This document shows, in pieces, positions 34,887 to 41,999 of a stretch of 41,999 nt of DNA. The stretch comes from an uncultured Bacilli bacterium (GTDB lineage Bacteria > Bacillota_I > Bacilli_A > RF39 > UBA660): NCBI GenBank assembly GCA_934086935.1, contig CAKOIQ010000008.1, positions 1 through 41,999 on the forward strand, in the 5' to 3' direction. Position 1 is the first letter of the stretch. Each line of letters starts with the position of its first letter. The position numbers and the translations under genes were made by a program. The notes under the pieces are model-generated. The model was not told where the DNA came from and searched no databases. It saw only the letters and a program-made list of their open reading frames with translations.

Positions 34887-34907
34887 ATATAATTAATTGG
34901 TGATTTT

Positions 34908-36815
34908 ATGTTTCATTATCGTATTCAAAGACGTATGTATAATGTATTTTTAGTTGTTATGATTGTTTTATTTATAATGGTTATTCGTGTTTTTTATATT
35001 CAGGTTTTTAAATATAATAGGCTTTCTTCTTTAGCAAATGGTTTATGGAATAGAAATTTACCTATACTTGCTGATAGGGGTCTTATAACGGATAGAAATG
35101 GGGAAATTCTTGCTGATAATATTACTACTACTAGTTTGGTTGTAATTCCTAATCAAATTAAAAATAAAGAAGCAGTTGCTAAAAATATTGCTTCTACTTT
35201 AAATGTAGATTATTTAAATATTTATAAACATTTAAATAAGATTACTTCTATTGAAAGAATACATCCAGAAGGGAGAAGACTTTCTTATGAAGTTGCAGAA
35301 AAGATTAATAAGTTGAATTATGATGGTGTTTATTTGCTTAAAGAATCTAAAAGATATTATCCTTATAAAACTGTTTTAAGTCATGTTTTAGGGTATGTTG
35401 GTATTGATAATCAGGGATTATCTGGAATTGAACTTAAGTATGATTCTTATTTAAAAGGCTCTGATGGTGGAATTAAATATTTTAGTGATGGTAAGGGTAA
35501 TAGATTAGGAGTTAATGAAGTTTATGATGAACCAGTTAATGGTAATAATATTGCTTTAACTATTGATTTGAATATTCAATTAGCAATGGAAAGAGAACTT
35601 GATAATGTTATGACTAAGTATAAAGCTGATGGTGCTTGGGGTTTAGTTATGGATCCAAATACTGGAGAAGTTTTAGCTATGAGTACTAGACCTAATTTTG
35701 ATTCAAATAATTATAAAGCCTATGATTTAGAAACCATTAATAGAAATGCTCCAATATGGGCTACTTATGAACCTGGTAGTACTTTTAAAATAATTACTTT
35801 ATCGGCAGCTTTAAATGAAGGAAAAGTTAATCTCTTTGAAGATTATTATTATGATGGTGGTTCAATTATGGTAGAAAATGCTAGAATTAAATGTTGGAAA
35901 CATGGAGGACATGGTTCTGAATCTTTCTTACAAGTTGTTGAAAACTCTTGTAACCCTGGGTTTGTTGTATTAGGACAAAGACTAGGGACTAATCTTTTGT
36001 ATGAATATTTGATTAAATTTGGTTTTGGTTCTAAAACTGGTATTGATTTAAATGGTGAATCTAAAGGTATTTTGTTTCCTTTAAGTAAAATGGGACCAGT
36101 TGAGACAGCTACTACTGCTTTTGGGCAGGGTATAAGTGTAACTCCAATTCAACAGGTTACTGGAGTAAGTGCGGCTATTAATGGAGGAACTTTATATAAG
36201 CCATATATAGTAAAAAATATTAGTGAAGGTGAAACTAATACAGTTGTTTTATTAAATAAAAAACAGGTAGTTAAAGAAAATGTTATTAGTAGTGAAACTT
36301 CTAAGTTAGTTAGAATGGCTTTAGAAAGTGTAGTATCTAATGGGACAGGAAGAAATGCTTTTATTGAAAATTATTTAGTAGGTGGTAAGACTGGTACTGC
36401 TCAAAAAGTTAAAGATGGTAGATATATGGTAGGAAATTATATTGTTTCTTTTATGGGATTTATGCCAGCAGATAATCCTTCTTATGTAGTTTATGTAGCG
36501 ATTGATAATGCGAAGGGGATTGCTCAATATGGAGGAACTGTAGCAGCACCAGTAGTTAAAAATATTATGCTTAGTATAATTGATTATAAAAATATTAAAG
36601 AAGCTGATGATAAAAAAACAAGGGCTTATACTTGGCTTGATACTAAGTACGTTATGCTTCCTAATGTAGTAGGACTAGATATAAATGATGCTAAAAAAGA
36701 ATTAAAAGGGTTTAGAGTAGAATATAATGGAAGTGGGAATACTATAATAGAACAATCACCTAGTGGTAATAAGTATGTTAAAGAAGGTAGTATTGTTAAA
36801 TTAATGTTAAATTAA
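34908..36815 (+). CDS. Penicillin-binding protein, FtsI/SpoVD-type transpeptidase with PASTA domain
   Basis: A 635-aa class B PBP that cross-links peptidoglycan outside the membrane. One N-terminal helix (about 13-31) is followed by a dimerisation domain with the family motif ADRGLITDRNGEILADN. The transpeptidase domain has Ser291 in STFK, SCN at 347-349 and KTG at 494-496. One PASTA domain closes the protein (PNVVGLDINDAKKELKG). PASTA and the neighbouring mraY point to a SpoVD/PBP2b-like division enzyme. The promoter was not clear; the ribosome site is GGTGAT. Confidence 0.93.
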   Translation: MFHYRIQRRMYNVFLVVMIVLFIMVIRVFYIQVFKYNRLSSLANGLWNRNLPILADRGLITDRNGEILADNITTTSLVVIPNQIKNKEAVAKNIASTLNVDYLNIYKHLNKITSIERIHPEGRRLSYEVAEKINKLNYDGVYLLKESKRYYPYKTVLSHVLGYVGIDNQGLSGIELKYDSYLKGSDGGIKYFSDGKGNRLGVNEVYDEPVNGNNIALTIDLNIQLAMERELDNVMTKYKADGAWGLVMDPNTGEVLAMSTRPNFDSNNYKAYDLETINRNAPIWATYEPGSTFKIITLSAALNEGKVNLFEDYYYDGGSIMVENARIKCWKHGGHGSESFLQVVENSCNPGFVVLGQRLGTNLLYEYLIKFGFGSKTGIDLNGESKGILFPLSKMGPVETATTAFGQGISVTPIQQVTGVSAAINGGTLYKPYIVKNISEGETNTVVLLNKKQVVKENVISSETSKLVRMALESVVSNGTGRNAFIENYLVGGKTGTAQKVKDGRYMVGNYIVSFMGFMPADNPSYVVYVAIDNAKGIAQYGGTVAAPVVKNIMLSIIDYKNIKEADDKKTRAYTWLDTKYVMLPNVVGLDINDAKKELKGFRVEYNGSGNTIIEQSPSGNKYVKEGSIVKLMLN

Positions 36816-36837
36816 GTTAAGTAATTGTAAATCAATA

Positions 36838-36867
36838 TTTACAGAAATACTTGACTAAGAGTATAAT
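36838..36867 (+). promoter_or_regulatory. mraY promoter
   Basis: TTTACA (36838-36843), 18 bases, TATAAT (36862-36867). The ATG follows at 36889. Confidence 0.6.
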
Positions 36868-36888
36868 TAATTTATGTGAGGTGTGGTT

Positions 36889-37881
36889 ATGTTAATATTA
36901 GCAAAATCAATTTTAGGGTTAATGCTGGGATTTGTATTAGCTTTAATTGCTGGATTTATTTTAATACCTTTATTGAAAAAATTACATATTGGTCAGAGTG
37001 TTAGTCATTTAATTAATGCTAGACATTTAAAAAAAGATGGAACACCTACTATTGGAGGATTAATATTTATTGTTCCAACAATTCTTATAATGATTTTACT
37101 TTATTTAAGAAAGAGTATAGAATTAACTCCAAACTTAATAATTTTGATATTTGTCTTTTTGTCTTATGGAATACTTGGTTTTGTAGATGATTTTTTAAAG
37201 GTAAGATATCATAATAATAAGGGACTTCCTACATTAGTAAAACTTGCTTTACAAACTGTAATAGCGATTGTCTTTTATATTATTTTTAAAAATAATGGAG
37301 GAGAATCAACTTTAGTTATTACTTCTTTAGGTGTTAATATTAATTTAGGATGGGCTTATGGATTATTTATTTTGTTAGTTCTGGTTGGGACAACTAATGC
37401 AGTTAATATTACAGATGGATTGGATGGTTTAGCTGGTGGTTTGTCTGCTTTAGCTTTTATGGCTTATGGTGTAATTGCTTGGGGTACTACTTGGCTTAGT
37501 GGATATCAAGATATTGCAATTTTCTCATTTGTATTAGTTGGATCTTTAATTGGTTTTTTATTCTTTAATGCGTATCCAGCTAAAGTATTTATGGGAGATA
37601 CAGGTTCATTAGCATTGGGAGCAGCATTAGCTACTATTGCTATATTAACTAGACATGAAATGTCTTTAATATTAATTGGTGGAGTATTTGTTGTTGAAAC
37701 ATTAAGCAGTTTGATTCAAATAATTGCAATTAGAAGATTTCATACAAAAGTATTTAAAAAAGCACCATTACATCATCATTTTGAAGAATTAGGATGGTCA
37801 GAAACTGATATTGTAAGAATATTCTGGACGGCAGGATTCTTATTATCAATGATTGGTATAATTTATGGCGTTTGGTTATAG
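36889..37881 (+). CDS. mraY: Phospho-N-acetylmuramoyl-pentapeptide transferase
   Basis: This 330-aa membrane enzyme attaches UDP-MurNAc-pentapeptide to undecaprenyl phosphate, making lipid I. About ten helices are present. Signature motifs are RHLKKDGTPTIGGL, the catalytic FVDDFLK, NAVNITDGLDGLAGG, FMGDTGSLALG and APLHHHFEELGWSE; all Asp and His residues of the active site are in place. The ATG at 36889 follows GAGGTG; a GTG six bases earlier is within that site. It lies between a PBP and an FtsW-type gene, the order seen in dcw clusters, but murC/D/G are not between them here. Confidence 0.97.
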   Translation: MLILAKSILGLMLGFVLALIAGFILIPLLKKLHIGQSVSHLINARHLKKDGTPTIGGLIFIVPTILIMILLYLRKSIELTPNLIILIFVFLSYGILGFVDDFLKVRYHNNKGLPTLVKLALQTVIAIVFYIIFKNNGGESTLVITSLGVNINLGWAYGLFILLVLVGTTNAVNITDGLDGLAGGLSALAFMAYGVIAWGTTWLSGYQDIAIFSFVLVGSLIGFLFFNAYPAKVFMGDTGSLALGAALATIAILTRHEMSLILIGGVFVVETLSSLIQIIAIRRFHTKVFKKAPLHHHFEELGWSETDIVRIFWTAGFLLSMIGIIYGVWL

Positions 37882-37883
37882 AT

Positions 37884-37913
37884 AAAAAAGATTCAAGTTA
37901 CTGAATCTTTTTT
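37884..37913 (+). terminator. mraY terminator
   Basis: An A-rich stem with AGATTCA (37889-37895) pairing to TGAATCT (37902-37908), then six T. Confidence 0.85.
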
Positions 37914-37916
37914 AGT

Positions 37917-38149
37917 TCATGAATTGAATTTTATTTTAGCGAGTATACAATTGTTATCTCTAGCTAAAATAAAATTTAATAAATCATATAAAGATAATTT
38001 AAGATGTTTAATATTTAACTTACTTGCTTCAATTAATTGAGTATCAGTAATATGTAAAGTTAAATAAAACTTATTGAAATGTTTAGAAATATATGTTACA
38101 ATAAAATTGCTTAATAGGATAGAGCGAATATTAATATGTTCTAGTCAAA
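37917..38149 (-). pseudogene. C-terminal remnant of a PIN-domain (VapC-like) protein
   Basis: A minus-strand frame without start or ribosome site reads ILLSNFIVTYISKHFNKFY, then ITDTQLIEASKLNIKHLKL and SLYDLLNFILARDNNCILA, ending at TGA 37919-37917. The pattern of a helix, then L-S-L-Y-D-x-x-x-x-x-L-A-R-x-x-x-x-x-I-L matches the last third of PIN-domain toxins. The conserved start and most acidic residues are missing. A plus-strand promoter now lies inside it, so it is dead sequence. No antitoxin remnant is visible. Confidence 0.5.
38074..38102 (+). promoter_or_regulatory. Promoter of the second candidate RNA / ftsW leader
   Basis: TTGAAA (38074-38079), 17 bases, TACAAT (38097-38102). It lies about 280 bases before the FtsW/RodA gene. 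Confidence 0.7.
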
Positions 38150-38347
38150 TTATATTAATGATTCGGTTATATTTATTATAACAATTAAGTTACGTGGTAA
38201 CCTCTATAAAATGCCGTGATGGTCTTATTACTATTAAGCTATGATATCATAAAGAGAAAGAAAACTCTTAGAATAAGCGGTTGTTACTTTGACTAAGTAA
38301 AACTGATTAAACTTGAAGAATAGCATTTTGTCAGTGCTATTTTTTTA
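38109..38347 (+). ncRNA. Candidate structured RNA or attenuator upstream of ftsW/rodA, about 240 nt
   Basis: Starts after a good promoter and ends in a terminator: AATAGCA (38319-38325) pairs with TGCTATT (38335-38341) before T. The 5' hairpin CGAAT+ATTAATAT (38125-38137) pairs with ATATTAAT+ATTCG (38152-38165, one bulged G), 13 base pairs. Smaller hairpins include GTTAC/GTAAC near 38189-38201 and TTACT/AAGTAA near 38284-38300. No credible frame runs through it. The next gene begins 33 bases after the terminator with no separate promoter seen, so terminator read-through could control the FtsW/RodA gene. Confidence 0.55.
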
Positions 38348-38380
38348 ATGGGTAAAACATAAAATTAAATGGGTGATACT

Positions 38381-39460
38381 ATGAAAAGGAGAAACCTTTT
38401 AATTTTTGGTAGTATGTTTTTACTTGGATTATTTGGGATTATTATGATTTATTCTTCTTCTTCGGTATGGAGTTTATATAAGTTTAATGATGCTTTTTAT
38501 TATGTAAAACATCAATTGGTATTTTTTGTTATTGGTATTGTTGTTGTTTTGATTTTAAGGAAATTTGATTATCGTTTTTTTTATAAGTATTCTAATGTTA
38601 TTTTGGGGATATCTTTTTTATTGCTTGCTTTGGTACTTATTCCTGGTATTGGTCAAGTTAGGAATGGTTCAAGGAGTTGGTTTGGAATTGGTAGTCTTGG
38701 TATTCAGCCTTCTGAGCTTTCTAAGCTGGCTTTAATTATTTTTACAGCTAAATACTTGTCTAATAATGAAAAGGAGCTTAGAAGTGTTAAAAATGGGGTA
38801 TTTCCGATTATTTTAATTATATTTATATTCTTTGGTCTTATTATGTTAGAACCTGACTTTGGAACAGGTATGGTTATTGTTGTTACTTTACTTTGTATGT
38901 TGTTTGTATCTAATATTAAAATATCTTTTTTTGTAGGGATGGGAATACTTGGTCTTTTAGGAATTGTTGGACTTATAATTATTGCACCATATAGAATGCA
39001 GAGAATTGTATCTTTTTTGAATCCTTGGGTTGATCCATTAGGTAGTGGATTTCAAATTATTCAAAGCTTATATGCGATAGGACCAGGTGGCTTATTTGGA
39101 TTAGGTTTTGGTAATTCGATTCAAAAACATTTTTATTTACCAGAACCTCAGACTGATTTTATTTTTGCAATTATATCTGAAGAATTTGGTTTTGTAGGAA
39201 TTATAATTATTGTTAGTTTATTTTTTATATTATTTTATAATGTAATAAAGTTATCTTATTCTTGTAATGATTTATTTGCTAAATACTTATCTTTTGGTCT
39301 TATTATGGGAATTATGATTCAGATGGTTTTGAATATTTGCGTAGTTATTGGTTTAGTACCAGTAACTGGAGTTACTTTACCTTTTATAAGTTATGGTGGT
39401 TCTAGTTTACTTATTAGTATGGCAAGTATTGGAATAATACTTAATGTTAAAGATAAATAG
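38381..39460 (+). CDS. FtsW/RodA-family peptidoglycan glycosyltransferase (SEDS)
   Basis: A 359-aa membrane protein with ten helices that polymerises lipid II into glycan strands with a class B PBP. Family motifs are GIQPSELSKLALIIFTAKYL, MLEPDFGTGMVIVVT, the catalytic-site Asp in that loop, PEPQTDFIFAIISEEFGFVG and the C-terminal FISYGGSSLL. The ATG at 38381 is preferred (GGGTGAT just before it) over an ATG at 38369. The nearby PBP at 34908 is the natural partner, which favours FtsW over RodA, but sequence motifs do not separate the two firmly. Confidence 0.93.
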   Translation: MKRRNLLIFGSMFLLGLFGIIMIYSSSSVWSLYKFNDAFYYVKHQLVFFVIGIVVVLILRKFDYRFFYKYSNVILGISFLLLALVLIPGIGQVRNGSRSWFGIGSLGIQPSELSKLALIIFTAKYLSNNEKELRSVKNGVFPIILIIFIFFGLIMLEPDFGTGMVIVVTLLCMLFVSNIKISFFVGMGILGLLGIVGLIIIAPYRMQRIVSFLNPWVDPLGSGFQIIQSLYAIGPGGLFGLGFGNSIQKHFYLPEPQTDFIFAIISEEFGFVGIIIIVSLFFILFYNVIKLSYSCNDLFAKYLSFGLIMGIMIQMVLNICVVIGLVPVTGVTLPFISYGGSSLLISMASIGIILNVKDK

Positions 39461-39464
39461 CATA

Positions 39465-39911
39465 TTATTTTCTTTCTTTTTTGATAAGTTTGTCATGAAA
39501 CACCATCTTATCTGAATTGTTATAACAATTAGATCCTGCATTAAAATTATGAGAACTTCTATTGTCATACTGATAAAATCTTGCAAGTCGTTATCATCAT
39601 TAAAATCCGTTTTTAAGTAATCACTAGTAGGTAGGTATATGATATACACTAAATATTTGCCATAGACTATTTTCTATTTCAGTATATATTTTAATAACAA
39701 AATTATTAATCCAAACATTGTTTTATCGGTTCTTCAACTTCTTCTACATCTATATCTTCTTGAATATTTATAATTTCTTCGTTAGTTTTTTTAGAATCCA
39801 TTTTCCATTTAACTATATAATTATAGATATTATAAAGGTTATGATATATGCAGTAACTTATAAAATAATTATTACATTCTTCCATTTAAGTTTTCTTTTC
39901 TTTTTATTCAT
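39465..39911 (-). pseudogene. Decayed class B sortase gene
   Basis: Read on the minus strand, pieces of a sortase B appear in order in different frames. First are a basic N-terminus and membrane anchor (MNKKKRKLKWKNVIIIL), with an early stop. Next comes a linker, TNEEIINIQEDIDVEEVEE, ending in a stop. The core barrel is missing. Then follow WQIFSVYHIPT, after a frameshift TSDYLKTDFNDDNDL, after another shift RSSHNFNAG and a scrambled TLSTC region reading SNCYNN, and the tail KMVFHDKLIKKE. QIFSVYHIP and the C-Y-N-N-x-D-K-M-V-x-H-x-K-L segment are diagnostic of sortase B. At least two frameshifts, stops and an internal deletion make it inactive. It starts five bases after the HTH gene, suggesting a former operon. 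Confidence 0.75.
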
Positions 39912-39916
39912 ATAAT

Positions 39917-41644
39917 TTATTCCTTTATAAGTGGATTAAAATTTTCAATAGCTTCAACTAACTTTGGATGTTCAATAACAAAATGTATAGTTGGATTAGA
40001 ACTTTTTGAAATAATTACATAATGATTTTTAATAAATGTTATAGTTATATTTTTAAATGTCTTGTTATCTACATAGTTTATTTCATAATTATTTACTTTT
40101 GTTGTGTATTCATTAGTTTGTTTCAAATGTTCCATATACTCTTTATAGGTATAATTTATTTTTTTATCTATGAATAAATTATTTAGAGAAAGTGATGGAG
40201 TATCATTTTTAAACTCATTTTCTTTTATTACATAAATATAATCGTTAACTTTATTATTTTTGAAAATATTATTCATATATTTTAGTTCTTCATTCTTATA
40301 TCTGATTATTTTATCAATATCAGTTTTAGAAAGTTTATTTCTTTTTAATATTTTAATTAGTAGTTCATCAGTTATTGTAAATAAAGGTAGAGCAGAAAGA
40401 TATCTTGTCCTATCACATATTATATTTTCATCTTTTTTAAGAAATAATTTATATTCTCTTATATTATTTTCTTTATAGATTTCCATAAGTGGTTTTGCTT
40501 TTTTAAGAAGTAAATCACTTTTTTCTTTATAGTATCTAATTTCGTTTTTATTAGTTGTTAAATAATACATTCCTTTATTATGATAACCTTTAATGCATTC
40601 TCCAGTTAATGCTACAGTTCCCGAAACATAGTTAAAATGATTATATACATTATTTCTTGAGTCTTTTAAATAGTATGGAGATATTTGTCCAGTCATATAA
40701 ATAGGTATCCAACTTTCTAATCCTAACATCATTTCATTAAAAGGTCTATCAACATTGTGGATAATATTTAAGTGATGTCCTTTTTTTAGACACATCGCGA
40801 TTGCAAACATCCATTTTTTACCAAATTCAGTATCTTCTGCCATATCTTCCATTGGCATATCGCTACACATAAAAATATCTTCTTTTGACTTTGACAAAAC
40901 AGTTGCTTTAAAGAAGTTTAATTCTCCTTCTTTCATTTCTTCCAGTCCGTAATAATGTCTTGATTTTGCTTTATAAAAAGGAATACTAGGAACTTTTAAT
41001 TTATCAAACTTTATTACTTTTATATAATCATCTAAATTAAAAGAATCAAGATTATACAAAAAATCAGATACTTGGCTTTTAACTGGAGTTGCTTCACTTG
41101 TTAACCAAGCAAATAGAGTGTTATAAAATTTATTATTTGCTAAGTCGCTTTTTTTGCAACCAATAATAGCAGATAGGTTATTTATATCATCAGGACTTTT
41201 ATATCTGTTGAAAATATAAGTGCATATTTTATTAGAAAACTCTATTGGATTAGATGGTCTAGCTTTACCATATCTTATTCTTGAAATATGTGAGGCATCA
41301 AATACAATATATTTTGACATTTCATGAGTATTTATATTAAGTGATGTTATTAAAGTATTTAGATTATTACTAAAACTAGTATAGTCAAAGTCATCATTTG
41401 GAAATGTACTATTAAAGTCATCTACTATTTTATCAAGAGTATATTTGCTTTTTCCTTTATCTTTGGCAATATTAAAAAGAGCAGTTGTTAATTTTTTAAG
41501 TTGTTCACTATTTTTTATAGGCGTTCTTTTACCACTTCTATATCTACAGATAACTGATCCAGTTAATCCTGATTCTATTGATAATTTTTTTGCAGTGCAG
41601 TCTAATTCTTTTAAATATCTGTTTAAAACTTCATTAAATTTCAT
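39917..41644 (-). CDS. Large HTH regulator with two N-terminal HTH units and a sensor-like C-terminal domain
   Basis: A 575-aa cytoplasmic protein. Residues 1-75 form an XRE-like HTH (KKLSIESGLTGSVICRYRSG), and a second, similar unit spans about 88-150 (MSKYIVFDASHISRIRYGKA). After a helical linker comes a large domain (about 210-575) including FFKATVLSKSKEDIFMCSD, HHLNIIHNVDRPFNEMML and WIPIYMTGQISPYYLKDS. It has no membrane segment and no known catalytic motif. The H-N-V-D-R-P segment recurs in my memory of uncharacterised Firmicute regulators, but I cannot name the ligand. It may repress its own divergent neighbour at 41794 or the former sortase gene downstream. Function unknown. Confidence 0.75.
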   Translation of the reverse strand: MKFNEVLNRYLKELDCTAKKLSIESGLTGSVICRYRSGKRTPIKNSEQLKKLTTALFNIAKDKGKSKYTLDKIVDDFNSTFPNDDFDYTSFSNNLNTLITSLNINTHEMSKYIVFDASHISRIRYGKARPSNPIEFSNKICTYIFNRYKSPDDINNLSAIIGCKKSDLANNKFYNTLFAWLTSEATPVKSQVSDFLYNLDSFNLDDYIKVIKFDKLKVPSIPFYKAKSRHYYGLEEMKEGELNFFKATVLSKSKEDIFMCSDMPMEDMAEDTEFGKKWMFAIAMCLKKGHHLNIIHNVDRPFNEMMLGLESWIPIYMTGQISPYYLKDSRNNVYNHFNYVSGTVALTGECIKGYHNKGMYYLTTNKNEIRYYKEKSDLLLKKAKPLMEIYKENNIREYKLFLKKDENIICDRTRYLSALPLFTITDELLIKILKRNKLSKTDIDKIIRYKNEELKYMNNIFKNNKVNDYIYVIKENEFKNDTPSLSLNNLFIDKKINYTYKEYMEHLKQTNEYTTKVNNYEINYVDNKTFKNITITFIKNHYVIISKSSNPTIHFVIEHPKLVEAIENFNPLIKE

Positions 41645-41736
41645 AGGTTATCATTTCCTTAAAAAATATTATACTATATTTTTTCAATAATAAAAATAAG
41701 TTTCCACTAAAAACATTGGTTTTTAAGGCAACTTTA

Positions 41737-41765
41737 TTGTCTTGCTTGATTTTTTTACTTATAAT
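41737..41765 (+). promoter_or_regulatory. Promoter of the last gene, divergent from the HTH regulator
   Basis: TTGTCT (41737-41742), 17 bases, TATAAT (41760-41765), then AGGAAGGAGGAG as ribosome site. The 149-base divergent region would be the natural place for the HTH regulator to bind. Confidence 0.6.
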
Positions 41766-41793
41766 AATAAATAGGAAGGAGGAGTGTGATTCT

Positions 41794-41999
41794 ATGAAGA
41801 TTGAAAAACTAAATATTTCCAAAAAAAATCTTATTGCAATTGGTGTTGTTGCTCTTGTTGTTATTGGAGGAATTATTTTACTTACTAAGGGTGGTAGTAA
41901 AGGTAAGGGAATACTATATAATCCAGATAAAAACATTAAAATAGTTAAATCAGAGGCAAGCCAAATAGAATTTGAAGATTTTAGTAATGGTGATATTAC
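41794..41999 (+). CDS. Membrane-anchored surface protein, N-terminal part (cut by window edge)
   Basis: ATG at 41794 behind a strong GGAGGAG site opens 68 codons to the window end. A short basic tail (MKIEKLNISKKN) precedes a helix at about 13-31 (LIAIGVVALVVIGGIILL), a Lys/Gly linker and the start of an external domain (YNPDKNIKIVKSEASQIEF). The topology suggests an extracytoplasmic protein with an uncleaved signal anchor. The type cannot be named from this fragment. Confidence 0.7.
   Translation, partial: MKIEKLNISKKNLIAIGVVALVVIGGIILLTKGGSKGKGILYNPDKNIKIVKSEASQIEFEDFSNGDI

Noticed and set aside
38185..38230. Possible T-box leader, because of GTGGTAACC near CCGTGATGG.
   Set aside because: No AGNAGGGTGG-type T-box core, no specifier stem and no amino-acid or tRNA gene downstream.
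39718..39915. Plus-strand 65-codon frame rich in Phe and Ile.
   Set aside because: It is the antisense of the sortase remnant and has no ribosome site.

Overview
This AT-rich window looks like the chromosome of a low-GC Firmicute of the Bacilli or Mollicutes-related gut type. Trp is coded by TGG and TGA is used as a stop, so the code is standard. A cell wall is made: an FtsI/SpoVD-type transpeptidase, MraY and an FtsW/RodA glycosyltransferase are all present. Many surface proteins carry cadherin-like, InlB-type, cohesin-like and dockerin domains. Exact taxonomy cannot be settled from the sequence alone.

Bases 1-11187 hold a minus-strand NMT1/SsuA-type ABC importer operon whose substrate-binding gene is cut in two. 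The halves lie at 11187-10611 and 1167-766. Between them sits a 9.4 kb integrative element. It encodes a membrane-anchored protein, a 46-aa ORF, a large serine recombinase, a complete polar amino-acid ABC importer and a full arginine deiminase pathway (arcA, arcB, arcD-like, arcC). Removing the element at a shared GTTC restores one frame (DFVNLFE joined to PNATKLEQ, about 324 aa). The element ends carry a reciprocal TTACATTA/TAATGTAA inverted repeat. This resembles in function the staphylococcal arginine catabolic mobile element (ACME), but it is smaller and sits in a different target.

Bases 11272-24936 encode surface machinery. A papain-like protease with a C-terminal dockerin is followed by a membrane-anchored cohesin-like protein. 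The same pairing recurs with a glucosaminidase-dockerin protein and a second anchored cohesin-like protein. Between the pairs are a YfhO-family membrane protein, a coiled-coil/acidic protein with a small helical partner, and a BspA-like remnant.

Bases 24976-29312 carry recX (apparently leaderless), a small membrane protein, a PrsA-like foldase lipoprotein, two tandem YjcZ-like microproteins and a HerA-like ATPase.

Bases 29313-34861 hold a promoter- and terminator-bounded candidate RNA, then four co-directional genes: an unrecognised protein, a membrane-anchored McrB-like AAA+ ATPase, a DUF2357/McrC-like protein without a visible nuclease, and a membrane protein with Asp-rich calcium-binding-type repeats. 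They are followed by the cell-wall genes (34908-39460), a second candidate RNA, and two decayed genes (PIN-domain toxin and sortase B). The window closes with a large two-HTH regulator and the start of an anchored surface protein. A short AGAATAG sequence recurs just after several -10 boxes.
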